Shown in pieces: positions 51,998 through 61,100 of a stretch of DNA of 64,000 nt (position 1 is its first letter; every line of letters starts with the position of its first letter). The notes beneath the pieces are model-generated. The model had not been told where the DNA came from. It worked only from the letters and a program-made list of their open reading frames with translations, and did no database searches. The stretch lies in the NCBI RefSeq assembly GCF_036195325.1, contig NZ_CP108101.1, forward strand, positions 1,488,001-1,552,000, given 5' to 3'. The position numbers were made by a program, and so were the translations under genes. The stretch comes from Streptomyces sp. NBC_00234 (GTDB lineage: Bacteria; Actinomycetota; Actinomycetes; Streptomycetales; Streptomycetaceae).

Positions 51998-52642
51998 ATG
52001 AACACCCTCCACTTCCGCCGCGCAGCCGTCGCCGTCTCCGCCGCGGCCGTCCTGCCGCTCGCCCTGACTGCCTGCTCCAGCGACACCAAGGACTCGGCCG
52101 CCGGTTCCACGCCCTCGGCCGCGTCCTCGGCACCGGCAGCCTCGGCCGACGACTCCATGGACACGGACAAGCCGTTCGGTCCGGGCTGTGCGTCCGTGCC
52201 GGAGGACGGAGCGGGTTCGTTCGACGGCATGGCGAAGGACCCGGTCGCGACGGCCGCCTCGAACAACCCGGACCTCTCCACGCTGGTCACCGCCGTCAAG
52301 CAGGCCGGCCTGGTCGACACGCTGAACAACGCGGAGAACATCACGGTGTTCGCGCCGACCAACGAGGCGTTCGCCAAGGTCCCGAAGGCGGACCTCGACG
52401 CGCTGCTGGCGAACAAGGCCGAGCTCACCAAGGTCCTCACCTACCACGTGGTGGGCGAGAAGCTGACGCCGCAGCAGCTGGAGAACGGCTCCTTCGACAC
52501 CCTGGAGAAGAGCAAGCTGACCACGTCCGGTTCGGGCGTGACGTACACCGTCAACGACTCCTCGAAGGTGGTCTGCGGCAACGTCCCGACGGCCAACGCC
52601 ACGGTCTACATCGTCGACTCGGTGCTGATGCCCCCGAAGTAA
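51998..52642 (+). CDS. Fasciclin (FAS1) domain lipoprotein, MPT70/MPT83-like
   Basis: The 214-residue protein has a lipoprotein signal peptide with lipobox LALTAC (Cys26), a low-complexity Ser/Ala linker and one FAS1 domain (~60-214; VATAASNNPDLSTLVTAVKQ, ENITVFAPTNEAFAKVPKAD, LTYHVVGEKLTPQQL, VYIVDSVLMPP). MPT70 and MPT83 of M. tuberculosis are FAS1 proteins and the best-known SigK targets. ATG 51998 has AGGAG upstream and follows the molybdopterin gene by 72 bases with no terminator between, so the two form one unit. Confidence 0.92.
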   Translation: MNTLHFRRAAVAVSAAAVLPLALTACSSDTKDSAAGSTPSAASSAPAASADDSMDTDKPFGPGCASVPEDGAGSFDGMAKDPVATAASNNPDLSTLVTAVKQAGLVDTLNNAENITVFAPTNEAFAKVPKADLDALLANKAELTKVLTYHVVGEKLTPQQLENGSFDTLEKSKLTTSGSGVTYTVNDSSKVVCGNVPTANATVYIVDSVLMPPK

Positions 52643-52651
52643 CCGCGGTGC

Positions 52652-52689
52652 CTCCGCCGGGGCCGGGCGTCCTCCGGCCCCCGGCGGAG
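52652..52689 (+). terminator. Hairpin terminator after fasciclin gene
   Basis: A 15-bp stem with one bulged base (52652-52666 with 52674-52689; outer arms CTCCGCCGGGG/CCCCGGCGGAG) starts 10 bases after the stop codon. Confidence 0.8.
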
Positions 52690-52749
52690 CGGCGTGAGCA
52701 CTTCGGCGCCGCGCGGACACCGTCACGTGACGCCCACGAAACAGCCCGT

Positions 52750-52772
52750 CCCTAATTTCTGTCGCCTGACAG
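52750..52772 (+). promoter_or_regulatory. Promoter/operator of the permease gene (shared box, copy A)
   Basis: CCCTAATTTCTGTCG (52750-52764) recurs exactly at 56653. It combines a TAATTT -10-like hexamer with the left arm of an inverted repeat CTGTC-gcct-GACAG (52759-52772). The TetR gene at 55.9-56.6 kb is the likely binder. The operator would sit at the transcription start. Confidence 0.65.
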
Positions 52773-52794
52773 GTAATCGGCGACAGGGGCTCAC

Positions 52795-54339
52795 ATGACT
52801 GCCACCGCACCACCCGGAGTACGGCAGGACGAGGCCGGGACCGGCCCGCGCGACTCGGTCGCGCTGGCCGGTTTCGGCTACCAGCAGGAGTTGCACCGGA
52901 CCATGGGGCGGTACGCCTCGTTCGCCGCCGGGTTCTCCTTCATCTCCGTCCTCACCACGGTCTTCCAGTTCTTCGCGTTCGGTTTCTCCTTCGGCGGCGC
53001 CGCCTTCTTCTGGACCTGGCCCGTAGTCCTCGTCGGGCAGCTCCTGGTCGCCGCCTGCTTCGCCGAACTCGCCGCCCGTTACCCCTTGTCGGGCGCGATC
53101 TACCAGTGGGCGACACGGCTCAGCAGCCCGGCGTTCGGCTGGTTCGCGGGCTGGATCATGGTGATCGGGCAGATCGTCGTGGTCGCCGCCGCGGCGCTGG
53201 CGCTCCAGGTCGTACTCCCCGCGATCTGGTCGGGCTTCCAGCTGCTGGGCGGCGATCCGGCCCCGACCACACCGACGGGCGCGGCCAACGCCGCGCTCCT
53301 CGCGGTGGTGCTGCTCGTCCTCACCACGACGGTGAATCTGCTCGACAACCGGATCATGTCGGCCGTCAACCGGGTCGGGGTCACGGCCGAGATCATCGGA
53401 GCCGTCCTCATCGTCGTCCTGCTGTTCACGCACGCCGAGCGGGGCCCCGGCATCACCCTGCACACCGGCGGCCAGGGCGGCGCGATCGGCGCGCTGCTGG
53501 TCGGCTCGTTCACGGCGGCGTACGTCCTGATCGGGTTCGACAGCGCGGGCGAGATGAGCGAGGAGACCCGCTCCCCGCGCCGGACCGCACCCCGCACGAT
53601 CCTGCTCGCGCTGGCATCGGCGGGCGTACTCGGCGGGCTCCTGGTCCTCGGCGGCGTCCTGGCCGCGCCGGACCTCACCGACGGCAGGCTGGCCACGGAG
53701 GGGCTCTCCTACGTGCTGACCAGCAGCCTCGGCGACGGGGTCGGCCGCGCGCTGCTCGCCGATGTCGCGGTGGCCATCGCCGTAGCCACGCTGGCCATCC
53801 AGACGTCCGGGTCCCGGATGCTCTTCTCGATGGCGCGGGACGGTGTGCTGCCCTGCTCGGCCCTGCTGTCCAGGGTCTCGCCCCGCACCGGGATGCCCGC
53901 CGCGCCCGCGCTGCTGGTCGGCGTCGCCGCTGCCGCGCTCGGCCTGCTGAATCTCGCGTCGCCCGAGGCGTTCCTCGCGATCGGCACCACCTGCATCGCG
54001 ATGCTCTACCTGGCCTACACGATGGTCACGGGCCCGATGCTGTGGCAGAGGCTCCGGGGCGCCCCCGTCGCCCCGGCGGACGGCCCGCTCCACGACGAGA
54101 CGGGCCGGCCGCTCTTCTCCCTGGGCCGGTGGGGACTGCCGGTCAACGCGCTGGCCTTCGTGTACGGCGTGGGCATGACCGTCAATCTGGCCTGGCCACG
54201 GGCCGCGGTGTACGACCCGGCGGGCGGCCACTGGTACTTCCAGTGGTTCACGGTGCTGTTCCTGGCGGTGACCGTGGCCCTGGGAGCGGTCTACCGGACC
54301 GGCCGCGCCCGGAAGGTCACCTCTACGCTGGCCGGATGA
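52795..54339 (+). CDS. APC-family permease (candidate guanidine/urea or amine importer)
   Basis: The 514-residue protein has about twelve membrane segments with APC amino acid/choline-type features: LAGFGYQQELHRTMGRYASF, GFSFISVLTTVFQFFAFGFS, AELAARYPLSGAIYQW and FDSAGEMSEETRSPRRTAPR. Permeases of this subgroup commonly accompany urea carboxylase operons. The upstream region shares a 15-base box with the carboxylase operon promoter, so it is probably induced with it and imports its substrate. It overlaps the DraG-like gene by 4 bases. Substrate is inferred only. Confidence 0.88.
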   Translation: MTATAPPGVRQDEAGTGPRDSVALAGFGYQQELHRTMGRYASFAAGFSFISVLTTVFQFFAFGFSFGGAAFFWTWPVVLVGQLLVAACFAELAARYPLSGAIYQWATRLSSPAFGWFAGWIMVIGQIVVVAAAALALQVVLPAIWSGFQLLGGDPAPTTPTGAANAALLAVVLLVLTTTVNLLDNRIMSAVNRVGVTAEIIGAVLIVVLLFTHAERGPGITLHTGGQGGAIGALLVGSFTAAYVLIGFDSAGEMSEETRSPRRTAPRTILLALASAGVLGGLLVLGGVLAAPDLTDGRLATEGLSYVLTSSLGDGVGRALLADVAVAIAVATLAIQTSGSRMLFSMARDGVLPCSALLSRVSPRTGMPAAPALLVGVAAAALGLLNLASPEAFLAIGTTCIAMLYLAYTMVTGPMLWQRLRGAPVAPADGPLHDETGRPLFSLGRWGLPVNALAFVYGVGMTVNLAWPRAAVYDPAGGHWYFQWFTVLFLAVTVALGAVYRTGRARKVTSTLAG

Positions 54340-55319
54340 ACCGAACGGACCGGGCCGTGGGAGCCGTCGTCGGCTCGGCGGTGGGCGACGCGCTGGGCGC
54401 ACCCTTCGAGTTCGGCGCGGCAGGCGTCTTCACGGAGCGCTTCCCCGACGGCGTCGGCACGATGTGCGGGGGCGGCGGCTGGGACCCCGGCGAGGCCACC
54501 GACGACACACAGATGGCGGTCCTGGTCGGGGAATCCCTGCTGGAGCGTGCGGGGCTGGACCTGCCCGACATCTTCGACCGGTTCCGTCGCTGGGCGGCGG
54601 GCGACCCGAAGGACATCGGCCTCCAGACGGAGGACGTGCTGACGAGCGGGGAGCCCTGGGACCTGGCGGCGGCGCTCCACTTCCAGATCAACGGGCGGGC
54701 GGCGGGGAACGGTTCGCTGATGCGGGCCACCCCGCCCGCCGTCCACTTCGCGCGGGCGGGCCGGACGCCGACGATGGACGCGGCCCGGCGGATCGCGGCG
54801 CTGACGCACGGCGACCGGGCGGCCTGGGAGGGCACGGCCGTCTTCCACGAACTGGTACGGATCGCCCTGGACGGAGGCGACCCGCTCGCCGCCGTCCCGG
54901 AGACCCTCGCGGAGGTCCACGCCGACCACCGCGCCCGCTGGGCGGTGGTCCTGGCACCCGACTGGCACCCGGACGACGCGACGGAGTTCAACGGCGCGGT
55001 GTGGCCCTGCCTCGGCACGGCCCTGTGGGCGCTGCGTACGACCCGTACGTACGAGAGCGCCCTGGCGGCGGCCGTCGACGTGGGCGGCGACACCGACACC
55101 GTGGCGGCGGTGACGGGCGGCCTGGCGGGCGCGGTGTACGGGGCGGACGCGATCCCGGAGCGCTGGACCCGGCCGCTGCACGTCCCACTGCCGGGCTCGG
55201 GCGGCCGGGTGCTGCGGGCGGCGGAGCTGGCCTCGCTGGCCCGGAAGTTGAACGGGGACGAGGCCCCGGCGGTGGATTCGAATCCTTGGACCGACCCGAA
55301 AGCTACACATAAGGGATAG
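54336..55319 (+). CDS. ADP-ribosylglycohydrolase (DraG-like) family protein
   Basis: The 327-residue protein has the ADP-ribosylglycohydrolase signatures: GSAVGDALGAPFEFG, the metal motif EATDDTQMAVLVGESL and the C-terminal VGGDTDTVAAVTGGLAGAVY. Such enzymes remove ADP-ribose from arginine or other residues, or from small molecules. DraG regulates nitrogenase by reversing ADP-ribosylation, but here the neighbour is an amine permease. It is coupled to the permease by an ATGA overlap. A link to the guanidino group of arginine is possible but unproven. Confidence 0.9.
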   Translation: MNRTDRAVGAVVGSAVGDALGAPFEFGAAGVFTERFPDGVGTMCGGGGWDPGEATDDTQMAVLVGESLLERAGLDLPDIFDRFRRWAAGDPKDIGLQTEDVLTSGEPWDLAAALHFQINGRAAGNGSLMRATPPAVHFARAGRTPTMDAARRIAALTHGDRAAWEGTAVFHELVRIALDGGDPLAAVPETLAEVHADHRARWAVVLAPDWHPDDATEFNGAVWPCLGTALWALRTTRTYESALAAAVDVGGDTDTVAAVTGGLAGAVYGADAIPERWTRPLHVPLPGSGGRVLRAAELASLARKLNGDEAPAVDSNPWTDPKATHKG

Positions 55320-55401
55320 ATAAGCGCAGAATAGGCGTGATGGGCGCCAACCGCGCACGCATCCGGCGGTCGGGCCCGTAGGACCGAAGGGGACGAATCT
55401 C

Positions 55402-55839
55402 ATGAGTAACGTCTCGCACACCGGGAGCGACCTACGCGGTCACCCCGATGTCTCCGAAATGCAAGCACGGTACGACCGCATGCTCGGCGGCCGAGACGTG
55501 GCCCTCGTGGACGCACCGGTACTCCTGGTCGGTCTGTACTGCGCCGTCTCGCCGTGGGTGCTGCACTTCACGGCGAGCCAGCCCGCTCTCGTGGCGCACA
55601 ACCTCGTCCTGGGCATCGCGATCGCGGTGCTGGCACTCGGGTTCACCGTGATGCCGGAGCGGATGTACGGACTGAGCTGGGCCATCTGCGCCATCGGCGC
55701 CTGGCTCATCGTGTCGGCGTGGGTCGTGGGCTCCAGCCCGGACACCGGGGTCATCCTCAACAACGTCATCGTCGGCGCCCTGACCGTCGTGCTGGGCATG
55801 GCCTGCGCGGCCACGGCGATGAGAAGCACCAAGAGCTGA
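55402..55839 (+). CDS. SPW-repeat membrane protein
   Basis: The 145-residue protein has four membrane helices arranged as two SPW units: LVGLYCAVSPWVLHF and SWAICAIGAWLIVSAWVVG, each followed by a second helix (LVLGIAIAVLALGF and NVIVGALTVVLGMACAA). Streptomyces and Mycobacterium encode many SPW proteins, often stress induced, with no known function. The ATG at 55402 follows an 82-base gap that should hold a promoter. It ends at a bidirectional terminator. Confidence 0.82.
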   Translation: MSNVSHTGSDLRGHPDVSEMQARYDRMLGGRDVALVDAPVLLVGLYCAVSPWVLHFTASQPALVAHNLVLGIAIAVLALGFTVMPERMYGLSWAICAIGAWLIVSAWVVGSSPDTGVILNNVIVGALTVVLGMACAATAMRSTKS

Positions 55840-55855
55840 GGAGGCCGACAGGCGA

Positions 55856-55902
55856 CTGTGGCCGCGGACCGGGTACGGAGAGCCGCCCGTCCGGGGCCAC
55901 AG
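55856..55902. terminator. Imperfect bidirectional hairpin terminator
   Basis: CTGTGGCC-g-CGGAC pairs with GTCCG-g-GGCCACAG across 55856-55902, with one internal mismatch, between the convergent SPW and TetR genes. Confidence 0.65.
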
Positions 55903-55907
55903 CCCTG

Positions 55908-56576
55908 TCAGGCCCGGCCCCCCGCGCCACCACCCGCGGCGCCCGCGATCCGCAGCGCCGCGTCCGCCGTCGCCTCGGCGAACGCCGCCACCGGGCGCTG
56001 CGGGTCCGAGCGGTGCACCAGGATCACGCCCTCGATCAGCCCGAAGACCAGATCGGTGCGCAGTTCCACCTCCGTCTTGTCGAACTCCGCGCCCGCCCGG
56101 GTGGCCACGAGCAACTGCCCGTACGCCTCCTTGAGTTCCGCCCGCACACGGTGGAATCCCGCGAACCGTTCGGCACGCACCTCGGGAAGTACGTACAGCG
56201 CGCCCAGGTTGTACGGGCCACCGCACAGCAGCGCCACGTCCGAGCGGCACAGTTCCCACAGCCGCGCCTCCGCGGAGGCCCCGTCCTCGGCGAGAAGCTG
56301 CCGGGCGAGCGCCAGTGACGGAGTGACCGTCGACTCCAGGAGTTCCGCGAGCAGATCCTCCTTGCCGGCCACGTAGTGGTACATCGTCGCCTGCCGCATG
56401 CCCGCGCGCTCCGCGACGGCCCTGGTGGTCGTCGCCGCGTACCCGCGGGTGGTGAACAGCTCGGCGGCGGCCGACAGCAGTTCCTCGCGCGCGGACAGCC
56501 CGCTGTCGGGCCGCTGCTGCGCGCGCGGCCGGCCGACCCGTCTCCCGGTGGTGGACATGGGCCGATCGTCGCACAT
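55908..56576 (-). CDS. TetR-family regulator of the carboxylase/permease genes
   Basis: The 222-residue protein has a TetR helix-turn-helix (REELLSAAAELFTTRGYAAT, TTRAVAERAGMRQATMYHYV) and an all-helical ligand domain. ATG 56576 is chosen because GGAGGGGTG lies directly upstream; ATG 56558 has no ribosome site and homologues start near STTGRRVGRP. It is divergent from the DUF1989/carboxylase operon; the 117-base gap holds a 16-bp inverted repeat that is copied before the permease. It is the best candidate for control of both units, probably as a repressor released by substrate or pathway product. Confidence 0.9.
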   Translation of the reverse strand: MCDDRPMSTTGRRVGRPRAQQRPDSGLSAREELLSAAAELFTTRGYAATTTRAVAERAGMRQATMYHYVAGKEDLLAELLESTVTPSLALARQLLAEDGASAEARLWELCRSDVALLCGGPYNLGALYVLPEVRAERFAGFHRVRAELKEAYGQLLVATRAGAEFDKTEVELRTDLVFGLIEGVILVHRSDPQRPVAAFAEATADAALRIAGAAGGGAGGRA

Positions 56577-56652
56577 CACCCCTCCGCCCGATCTTGGTGA
56601 GCAGTCGGTAACTCCCCTGCAACGGACGGGCAATGGCCTCGACTCCACCGCG

Positions 56653-56677
56653 CCCTAATTTCTGTCGGGCGACAGAA
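56653..56677 (+). promoter_or_regulatory. Promoter/operator of the carboxylase operon (shared box, copy B)
   Basis: CCCTAATTTCTGTCG (56653-56667) is identical to 52750-52764. Here the inverted repeat is longer: TTCTGTCG-gg-CGACAGAA (56660-56677). It lies between a TAATTT -10-like hexamer (56656-56661) and the ribosome site. TetR binding is inferred. Confidence 0.7.
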
Positions 56678-56693
56678 ACCACCGGAGGTCAGC

Positions 56694-57512
56694 ATGGCGA
56701 CAGCGACGACATACGGGGCCCGGGACCACGCCCGCGCCCAGCACGGCACCCGGACCGAGGCCATGCCCGTGGTCCCCGCCGGCGACTGGCCCGCGGCGCT
56801 TCCCGGCACACCGGTCTGGGCCGAGACGGTCGCGGGCGGCAACTACACCCACCGCGTCCTCGCCCGCGGTACGGAGATGCGGCTCACCGACCTCGCGGGC
56901 GACGCCTGCGCGCATCTGCTCCTCCTCGTCGACGGGCGCCCCTGGGAACGGCTCAACACCGCCGACACGGTCAAGGTGCAGTGGAACGCCTACCTGGGTG
57001 CCGGTCGGCTGCTCCTCTCCGACCAGGGACGGGTGCTCGCCTCGGTGACCGCCGATTCCTCTGGCCGCCACGACGCGCTGTGCGGCACCTCGACGCTGCG
57101 GCGCAACACCGCGCGGTACGGGGACGGCACACCGCAGTCGGCCTCCCCCGCCGGACGTGAGCTCCTGAAGCTCGCCGCCGCCAAGCACGGCCTGGAGCCG
57201 CGCGATCTGCCGGCCTCGCTCTCCTTCTTCCAGGGAGTGGAGGTACGGGAGGACGGCGCCCTGGACTTCACCGGCTCCGCGGGGCCCGGCACCGCCGTGA
57301 CGCTCCGCGCCGAGCAGGACCTGACCGTACTGATCGCGAACGTGCCCCACCCGCTGGACCCGCGCCCCGCCTACACCAGCACCCCGCTGGAGGTACTGGC
57401 CTGGCGGGCACGGCCCACCGCGCCGGGCGACCCGCTCTGGGACGCCACCCCGGAGGGCCACCGCGCCTTCCTCAACACGCTCGACTTCCTCACCGCCAGG
57501 GGGCTCGCATGA
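56694..57512 (+). CDS. DUF1989 urea carboxylase-associated protein (candidate carboxyguanidine deiminase subunit)
   Basis: The 272-residue protein is of the urea carboxylase-associated type (DUF1989), with AGGNYTHRVLARGTEMRLTD, WNAYLGAGRLLLSDQGRVLA and SGRHDALCGTSTLRRNTARY. Paired DUF1989 proteins were shown elsewhere to act together as carboxyguanidine deiminase (CgdA/CgdB), turning carboxyguanidine into allophanate plus ammonia. It has GGAGG before ATG 56694, is first in the operon and overlaps the second DUF1989 gene by 4 bases. Which Cgd subunit it is I cannot say. Confidence 0.85.
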   Translation: MATATTYGARDHARAQHGTRTEAMPVVPAGDWPAALPGTPVWAETVAGGNYTHRVLARGTEMRLTDLAGDACAHLLLLVDGRPWERLNTADTVKVQWNAYLGAGRLLLSDQGRVLASVTADSSGRHDALCGTSTLRRNTARYGDGTPQSASPAGRELLKLAAAKHGLEPRDLPASLSFFQGVEVREDGALDFTGSAGPGTAVTLRAEQDLTVLIANVPHPLDPRPAYTSTPLEVLAWRARPTAPGDPLWDATPEGHRAFLNTLDFLTARGLA

Positions 57513-58138
57513 CCGATGTCCGTTCCACGACCGTCATTCCCGCCCGCGGCGCCTGGTCCTCGGTCGTCCGCGCCGGCGAGGAGCTCACCCTCACCGACCT
57601 CCACGGCAACCAGGCCGTCGACTTCCTCGTCTACGACGCCCACGACACGGCCGTCCGCTACAGCGCCCCGGACACCCTCCAGGCCCAGGGCGGCATCTTC
57701 CTCACCACCGGGAGCGTCCTCATGTCCGGTGAGCACACCCCGCTGATGACGGTCACCGAGGACACCTGCGGACGCCACGACACGCTCGGCGGTGCCTGCT
57801 CCAAGGAGTCCAACACCCTGCGCTACGGCCACCACACCTGGTCGCAGCACGCCTGCGTGGACAACTTCCTGGCGGCGGGCGCCCGGCACGGCCTCGGCAA
57901 GCGCGACCTCGTGTCCAACATCAACTGGTACATGAACGTGCCGGTGGAGAAGGACGGCACGCTCGGCATCGTGGACGGCCTCTCGGCCCCCGGACTGAAG
58001 GTCACCCTGCGCGCCGAGACGGACGTGCTGGTCCTGGTCTCCAACTGCCCGCAGATCAACAACCCGTGCAACGGCTTCGACCCCACCGCGGTCGAGGCCA
58101 CCATCGCCGGGTCCGCCGTCAGCGGGGCCGGCCGATGA
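57509..58138 (+). CDS. DUF1989 urea carboxylase-associated protein (second candidate deiminase subunit)
   Basis: The 209-residue paralogue of the preceding gene has LTLTDLHGNQAVDFLVYDAH, VTEDTCGRHDTLGGACSKES and NCPQINNPCNGFDPTAVEA. The Cys and His residues of these segments probably bind a metal at the active site. It overlaps its neighbours by 4 bases on both sides (ATGA), implying fixed stoichiometry with the carboxylase. Two DUF1989 proteins beside the carboxylase distinguish guanidine-degrading operons from plain urea amidolyase loci. Confidence 0.87.
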   Translation: MTDVRSTTVIPARGAWSSVVRAGEELTLTDLHGNQAVDFLVYDAHDTAVRYSAPDTLQAQGGIFLTTGSVLMSGEHTPLMTVTEDTCGRHDTLGGACSKESNTLRYGHHTWSQHACVDNFLAAGARHGLGKRDLVSNINWYMNVPVEKDGTLGIVDGLSAPGLKVTLRAETDVLVLVSNCPQINNPCNGFDPTAVEATIAGSAVSGAGR

Positions 58139-61100
58139 CCTTCGACACCCTGCTGGTCGCCAATCGCGGCGAGATCGCCGTCCGCATCATCCGCACCGCC
58201 CGTCGCCTCGGGCTGCGTACGGTCGCCGTCTTCTCCGACGCCGACCGCGCGGCACCCCACGTACGCCTCGCCGACGAGGCCGTACGCCTCGGTCCCGCGC
58301 CCGCCAAGGAGTCGTACCTCGACGCCGATCTGGTCCTCAAGGCCGCAAAGGACACCGGGGCCGGTGCCATCCACCCGGGCTACGGATTCCTCTCCGAGGA
58401 CGCGGAGTTCGCCCGGCGCTGCGAGGACGCGGGCATCGTCTTCGTCGGCCCGACCGCCGCGCAGCTCGACCTGTTCGGCGCCAAGCACACCGCACGCGCC
58501 GCGGCCGAGAAAGCGGGTGTCCCGCTCGCCCCCGGCACCGGCCTGCTGGCCGGCCCGGAGGCCGCCCTGGCGGCGGCGGAGACCATCGGCTATCCGGTGA
58601 TGCTGAAGGCGACGGGAGGCGGCGGCGGCATCGGAATGTCGGCGTGCCGGTCCGCCGCCGAACTGTCCGACGCCTGGGAGCGGGTGCAGCGCGTCGCCGG
58701 GGCCTCGTTCTCCTCGGCGGGCCTCTTCCTGGAGCGGCTCGTCGAGCACGCCCGCCATGTCGAGGTGCAGGTCTTCGGCGACGGACAGGGCAGGGTCGTC
58801 ACCTTCGGCGACCGCGACTGCTCCCTCCAGCGCCGCAACCAGAAGGTCCTGGAGGAGGCCCCGGCCCCCGGCCTCCCCGACCGTGTCCGCGCCTCGCTCT
58901 CCCGGGCCGCCCGTGAGCTGTGCGCCTCGGTCGGCTACCGCTCGGCCGGCACGGTGGAGTTCGTGTACGACGCCGCGTGCGAGGAGGCGTACTTCCTGGA
59001 GGTCAACACCCGCCTCCAGGTGGAACACCCGGTCACCGAGGAGATCTTCGGCGTCGACCTCGTCGAGTGGATGCTGCGCCTGGCCCAGGGCGACACGGAT
59101 GTCGTGCGCGAACCGGGCGCACCGCACGGCCATGCCGTCGAGGCACGCGTCTACGCCGAGGACCCGTCCCGCGACCACCGGCCGGGCGCGGGTCTGCTGA
59201 CCCGCGTCGCGTTCCCCGGAGCCAGCGGCGTGCGCGTGGACACCTGGATCGAGACGGGGACGGAGGTGACGACCTCGTACGACCCGATGCTGGCCAAGGT
59301 CGTCGTACGGGGGGACGACCGCGCCGACGCCCTCGCCCGTCTGGACTCCGCCCTCGCGGCCACCCGGATCGACGGCATCGAGACGAATCTGGGCCTGGTC
59401 CGTGCCGCCCTCGCCGACGACCGGGTCCGTGCCGCCACCCACTCCACGGCCACGCTCGCCACCGTCACCGACCCGACCCCCCGGATCGAGGTCGTGTCGG
59501 GCGGCACCCTGACCACGGTGCAGGACTGGCCGGGCCGCACGGGCTACTGGCAGGTCGGCGTACCGCCGTCGGGCCCGATGGACGACCTCTCCTTCCGGCT
59601 CGGCAACACCGCGCTGGGCAACGACCCCGGCGCCCCCGGCCTCGAATGCACCCTCCAGGGCCCCACTCTGCGCTTCAGTCATCCGACGGCGGTCTGCGTC
59701 ACCGGCGCCCCGGCACCGGTGACGATCGACGGGGAGCCGGTGGCGCAGTGGGAGCCGCTGACCGTCCCCGCGGGCGCCACCCTCGCCGTCGGTGCTCCGG
59801 CCGGACACGGCCTGCGTACGTACGTCCTGTTCGCGGGCGGCGGCCTGGACGTGCCCGAGTTCCTGGGCAGTTCGGCGACCTTCACCCTCGGCGGCTTCGG
59901 CGGTCACGGCGGGCGCGCCCTGCGCACGGGCGACGTCCTGCACGGCGGCACGGCGGACCACACCGGCGGCCCCGTCCCGGAGGCCGAGCGGCCCGTCCTC
60001 GGCACCGCGTGGCGGATCGGCGCGGCCGAAGGCCCGCACGCCGCACCGGAGTTCTTCACCGAGGAGGACGTACTCGACTTCTACGCGGCCGACTGGAAGG
60101 TCCACTTCAACTCCGCCAGGACCGGGGTCCGCCTCATCGGCCCCAAGCCGCGCTGGGCCCGTACCGACGGGGGCGAGGCCGGCCTCCACCCCTCCAACAT
60201 CCACGACACCCCGTACTCGGTGGGCGCCGTCGACTACACCGGCGACATGCCGGTCCTGCTCGGCCCGGACGGGCCCTCGCTGGGCGGTTTCGTCTGCCCG
60301 GCGACGGTGGTGACCGGTGAACGCTGGAAGCTCGGACAGCTGCGTCCCGGCGACACGGTGCGCTTCGCGCCGGTGACCGTCACGGGCGCTCCCCGTCCGG
60401 AGATCGTCGACGGCGGCATCCTCTTCCAGGACGCGACGCGTACGTACCGGCGCAGCGGCGACGACAACGTCCTGGTCGAGTACGGCCCGATGCAGCTCGA
60501 CCTGGCCCTGCGCATGCGGGTCCACGCCCTGATGGAGGCCCTGGCGGCCGAGTCCGTTCCCGGCGTCACCGGTCTCACGCCGGGCATCCGTTCCCTCCAG
60601 GTCCAGACGGACCCGGCGGCCCTCTCCCAGGAGCGGCTCCTGGAGCTGCTGCACCGGACCGAGGCCGCTCTCCCGCCGACCGACGCCCTGGTGGTCCCCT
60701 CCCGCACCGTGCATCTGCCGCTGTCCTGGGACGACCCGGCCACCCGCGAGGCCATCGCCCGCTACATGGCGGGGGTCCGGGACGACGCGCCCTGGTGCCC
60801 GTGGAACATCGAGTTCATCCGCCGGGTCAATGGCCTGGAATCGGTCGACGACGTGTACCGCACGGTGTTCGACGCGGAGTATCTGGTGCTGGGCCTCGGC
60901 GACGTCTATCTGGGCGCGCCCGTCGCGACTCCCCTGGATCCGCGCCACCGCCTGGTCACCACGAAGTACAACCCCGCCCGCACCTGGACCGCGGAGAACT
61001 CGGTGGGCATCGGCGGCGCCTACCTCTGCGTCTACGGGATGGAGGGGCCGGGCGGCTACCAGTTCGTGGGCCGTACGACGCAGGTGTGGTCGGGCTGGCA

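Noticed and set aside
56577-56693. Guanidine (ykkC-type) riboswitch before the carboxylase operon
   Set aside because: The short gap is taken up by promoter, inverted repeat and ribosome site, and I see none of the riboswitch's conserved sequence.
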